From contig JACRBR010000129.1 of the NCBI GenBank assembly GCA_016213125.1, positions 1 to 14,102 of the forward strand: a DNA stretch of 14,102 nucleotides. The letters run 5' to 3'. The notes beneath the pieces are model-generated. The model made no database searches. It worked only from the letters and a program-made list of their open reading frames with translations, and was not told the DNA's origin. Source of the stretch: Chloroflexota bacterium. GTDB lineage: Bacteria > Chloroflexota > Dehalococcoidia > DSTF01 > JACRBR01. A program made the translations under genes and the position numbers. This document shows, in pieces, positions 6,376 through 12,749 of this stretch. Each line of letters starts with the position of its first letter. Within the stretch, counting starts at the first letter, position 1.

Positions 6376-7320
6376 TCAGGCGCCCGGGTGCTGGGAGAAG
6401 TAGGCGCGCACCGCATCGACATCGGTCTTGATGGCGGCGGTCAGCGCATCCAGGTCATCGAACTTCATTTCGTCACGTAGCCGGTGCAGCATCTCGATGC
6501 GGATCTCGCGCCCGTAGAGGTCGCCCTCAAGGTCCAGCACGTACGTCTCAACGCTGGCCCGCGCCTGGTCGAAGGTTGGCTTGATGCCGACGTTTGTCGC
6601 CCCCATGTACGACCGGCCACCGGTGTGCGCGCGTGTGACGTACACGCCGAACGCCGGCATCACCCGGTCGGGCGTTATGGCCATGTTGGCCGTGGGGAAG
6701 CCCAGGACGCGCCCTCGTTCGGCGCCGCGAATGACCGGACCGCGCAGCGAGAACGGCCGTCCCAGCAGCGCCTCCGCCACCTCCATCTCCCCGGCGCCGA
6801 TCGCGCGGCGGATGGCCGTCGCGCTCACACGGCCGCCGTCGGCGTCCAGCGGCTCGTCCAGGACCTCCAGCTCAAACCCGAGCTCCTCCGCAATTTCGGC
6901 CACGCGGACGGGCGTGCCTTCGCGTCCGCGGCCGAACGCGTTGTCCGGGCCCATCAGCAGGTAGCGCATGTCCAGCGCGCTGTGCAGCATCGCGACGAAG
7001 TCGTACGCGGAAAGCTCCGCCACCTCGGACGTAAAGGTGAGTGGCGCCACGAACCCGACGCCCGTCGCCTGCAGCAGCTCCACCCGCTCTTCGAGGCTGG
7101 TGATGTAGGCGACGCGGATCTCCGGCCGCAGCACCTGCACCGGCGAGGGGTGCAGCGTGACGATACCGCTCGTCAGGCCCCGCGCAGCCGCGCGTGTCTT
7201 CAGCCCGTCGATCAGGTGACGGTGCCCGAGATGCACGCCGTCGAAGACGCCCAGAGTGACGGCGCTCGGATGTCCGGGCGCGTGCCAGGCCAGCTCGTCG
7301 CGCGAAAGCTGCATGTACAT
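6376..7320 (-). CDS. ribF: Bifunctional riboflavin kinase / FAD synthetase RibF
   Basis: RibF phosphorylates riboflavin to FMN and then adenylates FMN to FAD in the cytoplasm. The 314 residues match the family. The N-terminal adenylyltransferase domain has the nucleotidyltransferase motif FDGVHLGH (26-33), HPSP (57-60), GPDNAFGRGREG (124-135) and SATAIR (166-171, usually SSTxIR). The C-terminal riboflavin kinase domain has RGPVIRGAERGRVLGFPTAN (193-212), with Thr210/Asn212 for metal and ATP binding, then GVYV, NVGIKPTF and Glu258 in VETYVLD, the usual catalytic base. Start is ambiguous between ATG 7320 and a second ATG two codons in; neither has a clear Shine-Dalgarno. It is a single-gene unit, divergent from the 7441 gene by 120 nt; no FMN riboswitch is present there. 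Confidence 0.96.
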   Translation of the reverse strand: MYMQLSRDELAWHAPGHPSAVTLGVFDGVHLGHRHLIDGLKTRAAARGLTSGIVTLHPSPVQVLRPEIRVAYITSLEERVELLQATGVGFVAPLTFTSEVAELSAYDFVAMLHSALDMRYLLMGPDNAFGRGREGTPVRVAEIAEELGFELEVLDEPLDADGGRVSATAIRRAIGAGEMEVAEALLGRPFSLRGPVIRGAERGRVLGFPTANMAITPDRVMPAFGVYVTRAHTGGRSYMGATNVGIKPTFDQARASVETYVLDLEGDLYGREIRIEMLHRLRDEMKFDDLDALTAAIKTDVDAVRAYFSQHPGA

Positions 7321-7376
7321 AGCGTACAGGCGCAGGCTGCGGATTGCAGCGCGGTGCGGCTGCAGTTGACGCCTCC

Positions 7377-7394
7377 GCGAGCGTTAAGCGAGCG
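7377..7394. repeat. GCGAGCG-TTAA-GCGAGCG direct repeat
   Basis: Two copies of GCGAGCG (7377-7383 and 7388-7394) flank TTAA, 11 bp apart start to start, about one helical turn. They occupy the place where a -35 box for the 7441 gene would be, immediately before its extended -10. Another near-duplication, TGCGGATTGCAG / TGCGGCTGCAG (7338-7349 and 7355-7365), lies just upstream. High GC makes chance repeats likely. Confidence 0.25.
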
Positions 7395-7397
7395 GGG

Positions 7398-7406
7398 TGG
7401 TAGAAT
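7398..7406 (+). promoter_or_regulatory. Extended -10 promoter for the 7441 operon
   Basis: TGGTAGAAT is a TGn plus TAGAAT -10 hexamer, with the likely start of transcription near 7413 and a leader of about 28 nt that contains GGAG (7431-7434), 6 nt before the GTG start. There is no -35 match at 17 nt. The layout resembles the fabD promoter in this window. Confidence 0.5.
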
Positions 7407-7440
7407 GGCTCGGCCCTGACTCACGAACACGGAGTTCCAT

Positions 7441-7881
7441 GTGGATAACGAGTACCACCTCGACCGGGAGGCCATTCTCCGCACGGTCCGCACCGCGGAC
7501 GTCGTGGCGTTCCGCTTCGTCACCGTGCCCATGCGCCTGCTGGTGGACTACCGCTTCACCGAGAAGGACGCGCCGATGGTGAAGGTGGTGCCGAAGGTGG
7601 ACAGCGCCGAGGAGCGGTTCAAGAGCCTGAAGATGCTGCGACCCCGCTTCAAGCTCCCGCAGAAAATAAGCGCCATCTGGTGGCCCCGCCACATCGCCAC
7701 GCTGCGCGAGACAGGCATCTGGGATGCGATGGTCGACCGCATCGTCGAGAGCGGCTTCCAGGCGATGTCCACGCGGTGCGACGAGGTGTTCGAAGAGCTC
7801 CGGCGCATGGAGCGCATGGAGGTCGTGAACGCGATCGGCGGCGAGGGCTACCGCACCCTCTGGCCCGCGCAGCGACGCTAG
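7441..7881 (+). CDS. Conserved-looking hypothetical protein, 146 aa
   Basis: I do not recognise a named family. The protein starts at GTG with GGAG 6 nt upstream. It has no signal peptide or membrane segment, so it is probably cytoplasmic. The first half is strand-like (ADVVAFRFVTVPMRLLVDYR, then MVKVVPKV), the middle is basic and aromatic (RPRFKLP, ISAIWWPRH at about 77-85), and the C-terminal half looks helical (WDAMVDRIVESGF, CDEVFEELRRMERMEVVNAI), ending GYRTLWPAQRR. Codon use looks like its neighbours. It has its own promoter-like box and is followed 4 nt later by the zincin gene, so the two are almost certainly co-transcribed. This linkage hints at a shared task, but I infer no function. 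Confidence 0.75.
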   Translation: MDNEYHLDREAILRTVRTADVVAFRFVTVPMRLLVDYRFTEKDAPMVKVVPKVDSAEERFKSLKMLRPRFKLPQKISAIWWPRHIATLRETGIWDAMVDRIVESGFQAMSTRCDEVFEELRRMERMEVVNAIGGEGYRTLWPAQRR

Positions 7882-7885
7882 CGCC

Positions 7886-8254
7886 GTGGACCGCGCGCAG
7901 TTCATCGCGCTTGTGCGCCAGGCGCTGCGCGACGTCCCCTCGCCCTTCAAGGAACACCTGAAGCTCGTCGATATCGTGGTCAAGCGGCGCCCAGCCGCCG
8001 ACGACCTCGATGCCGCCGACCTGGCTCCCGACGAGTCGATGTACGGCTTCTACCGTGGCATCCCGCTCACCGAGCGCGACGGCGGCTACAACCTCGTCGC
8101 CCCGGACGTGATCGACATCTACCAGGAGCCGCTGGAGGAGGACTTTCCGGACGAGGCGGAGCTCATCGAGGAGATCCGCGCCACCGTCTTGCACGAACTG
8201 GCGCACTTCTTCGGCATCGACGACGACCGCCTGGAAGAGCTCGGCCTCGACTGA
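7886..8254 (+). CDS. Minimal zincin-like metallopeptidase-family protein (PF06262 type)
   Basis: This 122-residue protein ends in HELAHFFGIDDDRLEELG (103-120), an HExxHxxGxxD zinc site with His103, Glu104, His107 and Asp113 as the expected ligands and base. Small proteins with this motif at the very C terminus, an acidic middle (here about 77-96) and conserved YNLVAPDVIDIYQEPLE form the Zincin_1 (DUF1025) family of predicted metallopeptidases. No signal peptide is seen, so it should act in the cytoplasm. Family members are of about this size, so it appears complete. The start is GTG at 7886, 4 nt after the previous stop, with no separate Shine-Dalgarno, consistent with reinitiation. The substrate is unknown, and activity is predicted from the motif only. 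Confidence 0.85.
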   Translation: MDRAQFIALVRQALRDVPSPFKEHLKLVDIVVKRRPAADDLDAADLAPDESMYGFYRGIPLTERDGGYNLVAPDVIDIYQEPLEEDFPDEAELIEEIRATVLHELAHFFGIDDDRLEELGLD

Positions 8255-8276
8255 GCCTGCGCTGGCATCCCGGATG

Positions 8277-10238
8277 TCAGGGACACATGCCGAAGTGCAG
8301 CACCAGGAAGAGCTGGTCGCCGGAGTTCAGCACGCCGTCCTTGTTCATGTCGTAGTTCGTCTGTTTGGGCGGTGGTGGTGACCGCAAGATCTCTTGCAGG
8401 AGCATTAACTGATCCCCTGAGTTCACCGCGTTGTCACCGTTCAGCGACGCGACCTCGCGGGCGTCGCCGCACGCGTCGCCGTCGGTGTTGGATGACCCGA
8501 GCGCGCCGAAGTAGAACCGATACTCCACGCCATCCTTCAGGCCATCGCCATCCGTGTCGTTCGAGGAGTCGTTCGGGTCGTCCTGATCCGGCACGCCGTC
8601 CGAATCCGCGTCGGGGAGGACGATGAGCGGTGGAACGCCGCCGGCGTCCGCCGGGTTCGAGCCGAGGCTGCACTCAACGCCGTCCAAGAACCGGTCGCCG
8701 TCCGTATCGCTTGCCGTCGGGTCCGTGAGCGCGGGGCAAAGGCCCGGCCCGCCGTTCAACTCGTCGCTGTCCGACCGCCCGTCGTTGTCATCGTCGAAAT
8801 CACACACGTCGCCCACGTTGTCGGAGTTCAGACGAGTTCCGTCGTCCGGATGAGGCGCGAGGTTGTCGATGAAGTTGCGATCGTTGTTCTCCTGGCCCGG
8901 GTTGTAGTCGAACGGACAGTTGTCAACGTACCCCAGCCAGCCGTCACCATCCGTGTCCTGGCCGGAGAATCCGGTCGGCGTCGCCGTCGGTGTATTACTC
9001 GACGCGGGCGTGGGTGTGCCCGTCGGCGAGTTCGTAGGCGTATACGTGGGGCCGCCCGTCGCCGTGGGCGTGGGCGTATCCGTTGGCGTCGACGTGATCG
9101 TGGGTGTCGGAGATGGTGTATCCGGCGGTGGGATGGCGCCAGGCTCGTACACCTCCGCTGTCTGCGATCCCGCGCCCGGCTGGCCTCCCGCCGTAAGCGC
9201 ACGCCCGTCATCCAGCGTCACAAGGACGTGCCCGTAGCGCCCGTGGTTCATCAATGCGACCGTGGACCACGCGTTGACCGCCGGGTTGTACAGCGCCGCG
9301 CTCGTAAGCGGGCCGGTGAGGAACTGGTTGTTGCCGCCGGCGACGAGCACGAGCCCGTTTGAGAGCAGCGTGGCCTGGTGCGAGTCCCGTGCCTGCCACA
9401 GCGTGCCAGCGGCGGACCAGGCGTTGCTTGCCGGATCGTAGACCTCCGCCGTGTTCATCGGCAGGAAGTTGCCCCCGCGACCAGCCGCGACGAGCACGCG
9501 GCCGTCTGCAAGCCGGGTCGCGCTCGCAAGCGCGCGGGCTTGGGCCATCGACGCCGCCGGAGACCAGGTGTTCGAGCCCGGATCGTACAGTTCCGCCGTT
9601 GCCACAAACGATGAGCCGCTGCCGCCTCCCGCAACCAGCACGCGGCCATCCAGCAGCAGCGTCGCCGTGTGGGCAGCTCGCGGCGCGCCCATGCTACCCG
9701 CGGGGGTCCACGTATCGGTCAAGTAGTCGTAGGTCTCGGCAGTTGCACTCGCCGCCTGTCCGCCCGCGGCCAGGGCGGTGCCACTCGCGAGCAGCGTGAG
9801 CGAGGGCGTATAGCGCCCGGCTTCCATGGGGGCGCTTGTCGACCATGTGTTGCTCGCAGGATCATACTGTTCGGTTGTAGAGATGCCACCCACGCCAAAC
9901 GACTCGCCGCCTGCGATCAACACGTGGCCGTTGGGTAGCAGGACGGCGCGATGGTTGTGCCGAGGCTGATTGAGCGTGCCCGTGGCCGTCCAGGTGTTCG
10001 ATGTGGGGTCGTACACCTCCGCGGTTGCCAGCGAGAGGCCGGTGGCTCCGGTGCCTCCCGCGACCAGCACGCGTCCGTCGGCCAGCACGGTGGCGGTCGC
10101 CTGGTACCGCTGGCCTGACATGCCCGCGGCTAGTGTCCACGTGTCGGGCCCGGTCGCGCGAGCCGCGTCCCTGGATAGGAGCGCAAAGCCGGAGACGACG
10201 ATCGCGATCGCAAGGCCAAGTGGAATCAATCGCCGCAT
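8277..10238 (-). CDS. Secreted kelch-repeat / TSP3 / dockerin-like surface protein
   Basis: The 653-residue protein has, in order: a signal peptide (1-28, basic MRR then a hydrophobic core, ending ARA); seven kelch units (about 31-366), each with a Trp (34, 83, 132, 177, 225, 274, 324) and a following DGRVLVAGG-like strand, spaced 45-50 residues; a Pro/Thr linker (about 368-425); Asp-rich thrombospondin type 3 repeats (about 427-597) with DTDGDG, DADSDG and NVGDVCD motifs that bind calcium; and two dockerin-type loops (about 599-618 and 630-650) sharing NSGDQL. Seven kelch units predict a closed beta-propeller. The ATG at 10238 is preferred over in-frame starts up to 10412 because GAGG lies 6 nt upstream and the signal peptide then begins at the N terminus. 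It is exported and probably attached through the dockerin; ligand unknown. Confidence 0.9.
   Translation of the reverse strand: MRRLIPLGLAIAIVVSGFALLSRDAARATGPDTWTLAAGMSGQRYQATATVLADGRVLVAGGTGATGLSLATAEVYDPTSNTWTATGTLNQPRHNHRAVLLPNGHVLIAGGESFGVGGISTTEQYDPASNTWSTSAPMEAGRYTPSLTLLASGTALAAGGQAASATAETYDYLTDTWTPAGSMGAPRAAHTATLLLDGRVLVAGGGSGSSFVATAELYDPGSNTWSPAASMAQARALASATRLADGRVLVAAGRGGNFLPMNTAEVYDPASNAWSAAGTLWQARDSHQATLLSNGLVLVAGGNNQFLTGPLTSAALYNPAVNAWSTVALMNHGRYGHVLVTLDDGRALTAGGQPGAGSQTAEVYEPGAIPPPDTPSPTPTITSTPTDTPTPTATGGPTYTPTNSPTGTPTPASSNTPTATPTGFSGQDTDGDGWLGYVDNCPFDYNPGQENNDRNFIDNLAPHPDDGTRLNSDNVGDVCDFDDDNDGRSDSDELNGGPGLCPALTDPTASDTDGDRFLDGVECSLGSNPADAGGVPPLIVLPDADSDGVPDQDDPNDSSNDTDGDGLKDGVEYRFYFGALGSSNTDGDACGDAREVASLNGDNAVNSGDQLMLLQEILRSPPPPKQTNYDMNKDGVLNSGDQLFLVLHFGMCP
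8280..8450 (-). other. Dockerin-like Ca-binding pair at the C terminus of the kelch protein
   Basis: Two F-hand-like segments, NGDNAVNSGDQLMLL and MNKDGVLNSGDQLFLVL, follow the type I dockerin pattern DxNxDGxVNxxD. The two share the NSGDQL core. In the first copy Ala replaces the usual Gly-hydrophobic pair, so calcium affinity may differ. No cohesin gene is in the window. Confidence 0.65.
8964..9137 (-). repeat. Pro/Thr-rich low-complexity linker
   Basis: About 58 codons alternate Pro and Thr (TPSPTPTITSTPTDTPTPT and similar), giving GT-rich periodic DNA on the plus strand (for example gtgggcgtgggcgtatccg). Such linkers are flexible and often O-glycosylated in secreted proteins. The repeat is imperfect and is coding, not a separate element. 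Confidence 0.8.
9141..10148 (-). repeat. Seven tandem kelch-repeat units
   Basis: The coding sequence has a period of about 135-150 bp. Each unit carries a Trp codon after TAEVYDP-SNT, a MxxAR-like turn, and an LxDGRVLVAGG strand; unit ends fall near residues 62, 111, 160, 205, 253, 302 and 352. The units are diverged at DNA level, so this is an old protein repeat and not a recent tandem duplication. Confidence 0.8.
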
Positions 10239-10297
10239 ACGAATCCTCACAGCGCCAAACGGCGTTGTACCCCATCTTCGGCCCGGAGGCCTTCCGT

Positions 10298-10303
10298 TGT
10301 CAA
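10298..10303 (-). promoter_or_regulatory. Possible -35 box for the kelch/dockerin gene
   Basis: A perfect TTGACA lies on the minus strand 60 nt before the chosen ATG. The hexamer 17-18 nt downstream (CGAAGA or GAAGAT, 10280-10274) is a poor -10, so only the -35 half is convincing. Confidence 0.3.
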
Positions 10304-10369
10304 TCGCACGCCCACCCGCTTGGGAATACGAACCCATGCCCGAATGCCTCGTTCGCGAGCATCTCCTGT

Positions 10370-10398
10370 TTGACCGGCACAGACTCGTCGGGTAGAGT
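10370..10398 (+). promoter_or_regulatory. Sigma-70-type promoter for rodZ-rimO
   Basis: TTGACC (10370-10375) and TAGAGT (10393-10398) are separated by exactly 17 nt, each matching the vegetative consensus at five and four positions. Transcription would start near 10405, leaving a leader of about 50 nt before the ATG at 10454. A GACTC / GAGTC inverted repeat (10382-10386 and 10395-10399) overlaps the -10 and could be an operator, though this is speculative. Confidence 0.55.
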
Positions 10399-10453
10399 CG
10401 AACCGTCCTCAATTTCCTTCATATCCCGCGCTTGGCGGACGACAGAACCCTAC

Positions 10454-11125
10454 ATGCCCGAACTCGGCCGGACACTATCACAGGCGAGGGTCTCGCGCGG
10501 CCTCACGCTCGAGGACTGCGAGCGGGACACCCGCATCTCCAGGCGCTACCTCGATGCGCTGGAGCGCGAGGACTGGAAGGTGTTTCCGGCGCCCGTCTAC
10601 AGCCGGGCCTTCCTCCGGACCTACTCGCAGTACCTTGGCCTGAACGCGGCAGAGTTGATGCGTCTGTTCCAGTCCCAGACGGAAGAGCCCATTATCCGGC
10701 CGCTGCCGGAGGTGCCCGGCCCCGCGTCGACCGCGAGCATGAACGTCGTGCTGGCGGGCGTCGTCGTGGTGCTGCTGTTGTTCGCCGGCGCCTTCCTGTT
10801 CTTCTCCCGCGGCAGCGGCGACGACGGAGCGACCGTCACGAACAACCCCGTGCCCACCATCACCACCGAGGGCCAGGGCGGCGGCGTCCAGCAACCCGGC
10901 GTCGGCAAGCCCATCCCCGAGATCAAGAAGGGCGAGGTGCCTGACCTCACCGGCGTCCGCGCCGACGACGCCATCATGGCGCTGGAGCAGGCCGGCCTGA
11001 ACTACGTCATCGTCGAGACGGAGGACGCCAGCGGCACGGCCGGCGTCGTCTCCTCGCAGGATCCGGCGGGCGGCACCAAGGGCGGCAGCAAGACCTCCGT
11101 CACGCTGGTCGTCCCGCGAGGCTGA
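10454..11125 (+). CDS. RodZ-like HTH / transmembrane / PASTA protein
   Basis: The 223 residues divide into: an N-terminal RodZ-type helix-turn-helix (about 1-75, with LGRTLSQARVSRGLTLED, TRISRRYLDALE and VYSRAFLRTYSQYLGLN), one membrane helix (about 97-117), a Gly/Pro/Thr linker (118-160) and a single PASTA domain (161-223, VPDLTGVRADDAIMALEQAG to VTLVVPRG). In RodZ the inner HTH binds MreB and links it to the elongation machinery; PASTA domains bind peptidoglycan or its precursors outside the cell. Canonical RodZ ends in a DUF4115 domain instead, so the outer module is swapped here. ATG at 10454 gives an N terminus that begins exactly at the HTH; a Shine-Dalgarno is not evident. It is first in an operon with rimO, 23 nt downstream. 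RodZ-type function is inferred; a transcription-factor role is less likely. Confidence 0.88.
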   Translation: MPELGRTLSQARVSRGLTLEDCERDTRISRRYLDALEREDWKVFPAPVYSRAFLRTYSQYLGLNAAELMRLFQSQTEEPIIRPLPEVPGPASTASMNVVLAGVVVVLLLFAGAFLFFSRGSGDDGATVTNNPVPTITTEGQGGGVQQPGVGKPIPEIKKGEVPDLTGVRADDAIMALEQAGLNYVIVETEDASGTAGVVSSQDPAGGTKGGSKTSVTLVVPRG

Positions 11126-11148
11126 CACGCCGTCCGCTACCCTGAACC

Positions 11149-12459
11149 GTGCGCTACCACATCGTCACCCTGGGCTGCGCGAAGAACGTCGCGGATACGG
11201 AGCGGATCGCCCGCGTCCTGGGCGAAGGCTCCCATCACGAGGTTTCCGAACCCGGGTCGGCCGATATGGTCATCGTCAACACCTGCGGCTTCATCGATGC
11301 CTCGAAGGAGGAGTCGGTGAACACCATCTTGGAGCTTGCCGCCGCCAAGAGTGACGGCCAGCAGCTCGTCGTCGCGGGCTGCCTGACCGCGCTTCATGGG
11401 GCCGAGCTGCAGGCCGAGATCCCCCAGATCGACGCCGTCTTCGGCGCGGAGGACTGGGCCGGCATCGGTTCCTACGTGCAGACGTTGGAGCCTGTCCGCC
11501 TGGAAGAGCCGCCGCTCGACATCCCGGAGCCGGCGCGCACGCCACGGCCCAGCGCGTACCTCAAGATCTCCGACGGCTGCAACGCCCCCTGCACCTTCTG
11601 CATCATCCCGAAGATGAAGGGCAAACTGCACAGCACGCCCGCCGACGCCCTCGTCGCCGAAGCTCGGCTGCTCGCCGCCGGTGGCGTGCGCGAGATCGTG
11701 CTCGTAGCGCAGGACAGCACCGACTACGGTCGCGACCTGGGCCTGCGCGACGCGCTGCCTGAACTGCTGGAGCGGCTCTCAGACGCCGTGCCCGAAGTGC
11801 CCTGGCTCCGCATCATGTACGCGTACCCCGGGCACGTGACCGCGCGCCTTGCGCAGACGATGGCCAGGCTCCCGAACGTCACGCCGTACATCGATATACC
11901 GCTGCAGCACGCCGCCGAAAGCGTCCTGCGCCGGATGAAGCGCCCCAGCAACAAGCGCATGGTGCGCGACATGCTGGACACGCTCCGCCAGGCGATGCCC
12001 GACATCTCCATCCGCACGACGTTCATCGTTGGGTACCCCGGCGAGACCGATGACGAGTTCGAGGAGCTGCTGGGTTTCGTGCGCGAGATGGCATTCGATC
12101 ACGTCGGCTGCTTCACATTCTCCCCCCAGTCGGAATCTCCGGCCGCTCACGAGCCGAATCCGGTGCTCGAGCGCGTGAAGAAGCGGCGGCAACGGCAGCT
12201 CATGGAGGTCGCGCAGCAAGTTTCGATCATCAAGAATCGCGCCATGGTAGGCCGCGAGATCGACGTCCTCGTCGAATCGATGAGCGCCGGTCCCATGGAG
12301 GGCATCGGAACGGACTTCGTGGTCGGCCGTTCGTATCGCGACGCACCCGAGGTCGACGGCCTGGTGCTCCTTCGCGGCACGCATGCTCCTGGGGACTTCG
12401 TGCGCTCCCGCGTGACGCAATCACTGGCCTACGACCTCGTTGCGGAACCCGTCGGTTAG
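11149..12459 (+). CDS. rimO: Ribosomal protein S12 methylthiotransferase RimO
   Basis: RimO is a radical-SAM enzyme that adds a methylthio group to the conserved Asp of ribosomal protein S12. The 436 residues are standard: an N-terminal UPF0004 domain with Cys10 (TLGCAKNVADTE), Cys46 (NTCGF) and Cys78 (VAGCL) for the auxiliary 4Fe-4S cluster; the radical-SAM cluster CNAPCTFC (Cys144, Cys148, Cys151); and a C-terminal TRAM domain (about 370-432). VTLGCAKN and the lack of a long N-terminal extension favour RimO over MiaB. A small oddity is IPKMKGKLHS after the CxxxCxxC motif, where methylthiotransferases usually have IPxxRGxxRS. The start is GTG 11149, 23 nt after the rodZ-like stop, with no clear Shine-Dalgarno. 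Function is well supported by family; RimO versus MiaB is my judgement. Confidence 0.92.
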   Translation: MRYHIVTLGCAKNVADTERIARVLGEGSHHEVSEPGSADMVIVNTCGFIDASKEESVNTILELAAAKSDGQQLVVAGCLTALHGAELQAEIPQIDAVFGAEDWAGIGSYVQTLEPVRLEEPPLDIPEPARTPRPSAYLKISDGCNAPCTFCIIPKMKGKLHSTPADALVAEARLLAAGGVREIVLVAQDSTDYGRDLGLRDALPELLERLSDAVPEVPWLRIMYAYPGHVTARLAQTMARLPNVTPYIDIPLQHAAESVLRRMKRPSNKRMVRDMLDTLRQAMPDISIRTTFIVGYPGETDDEFEELLGFVREMAFDHVGCFTFSPQSESPAAHEPNPVLERVKKRRQRQLMEVAQQVSIIKNRAMVGREIDVLVESMSAGPMEGIGTDFVVGRSYRDAPEVDGLVLLRGTHAPGDFVRSRVTQSLAYDLVAEPVG

Positions 12460-12544
12460 CCGCCGATCAGGACTCTTCCACTCCGCCTAAAGTCCTAGCA
12501 TCCCGCGGACCGTGCGCCCGACGCGCCGCCGCGTGCCACGCCGC

Positions 12545-12550
12545 TATAGT
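12545..12550 (+). promoter_or_regulatory. -10 box for the 47-aa zinc-finger-like gene
   Basis: TATAGT lies 44 nt before the Shine-Dalgarno-led ATG at 12594, in the 134-nt gap after rimO. No good -35 is found 17 nt upstream in the GC-rich stretch. The gap and the strong ribosome binding site support separate expression of this small gene. Confidence 0.45.
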
Positions 12551-12581
12551 CGGCGTATCGGAACGGAGACATTCAAAACAC

Positions 12582-12587
12582 AGGAGG
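12582..12587 (+). promoter_or_regulatory. Strong Shine-Dalgarno AGGAGG
   Basis: A full AGGAGG sits 6 nt before ATG 12594. It is the best ribosome binding site in the window and settles the reality and start of the short gene after it. Confidence 0.8.
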
Positions 12588-12593
12588 ACCATC

Positions 12594-12737
12594 ATGATCT
12601 GCTTCGTCTGTGCCCTGAAGGACGCCCGGGAACCAGCAGGGGGAACGTGCCGCCACTCCGGGTCCTCGTTGTGCGAGCGCCACCTCGAGGAACTGGAGGA
12701 CAGCCGCCGGTGCACGCACGCCTTTCTCGCCGTGTGA
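12594..12737 (+). CDS. Small Cys/His-rich zinc-finger-like protein, 47 aa (DUF2180-like)
   Basis: The 47 residues start MICFVC and carry four paired ligands: C3-x2-C6, C19-x-H21, C27-x2-H30 and C40-x-H42. The core CRHSGSSLCERHL resembles the CxxCGxxLCxxH pattern of small DUF2180/B-box-like zinc-binding proteins, with Ser22 where the second Cys of the pair would be expected; His21 may substitute. Eight possible ligands could hold two zinc ions. It has no signal peptide or membrane segment. The reading frame is supported by an ideal AGGAGG at 12582 and a TATAGT box upstream. It ends 12 nt from the convergent DUF503 gene. I infer metal binding from the spacing; biological role, DNA, RNA or protein partner are unknown. 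Confidence 0.75.
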   Translation: MICFVCALKDAREPAGGTCRHSGSSLCERHLEELEDSRRCTHAFLAV

Positions 12738-12749
12738 GCGAGGCCGGAG

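Noticed and set aside
7321..7440. FMN riboswitch upstream of ribF
   Set aside because: The ribF leader lies on the minus strand in this 120-nt gap, and no RFN-element helices or conserved loops were found.
8264..8276. CATCCGGGATG palindrome after the kelch stop as a terminator
   Set aside because: Five-base-pair arms with a one-base loop and no T-run; not a workable intrinsic terminator.
8964..9137. Periodic GT-rich DNA as a CRISPR or satellite repeat
   Set aside because: It encodes the Pro/Thr linker in frame; repeats are short and imperfect with no spacers.
10239..10412. N-terminal extension of the kelch protein to an ATG at 10412
   Set aside because: It would place 58 basic, non-conserved-looking residues before a clear signal peptide; ATG 10238 has GAGG at good spacing.
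12469..12496. AGGACT / AGTCCT inverted repeat after rimO as a terminator
   Set aside because: Stem of only 6 bp with a 16-nt loop and no T-run after it.
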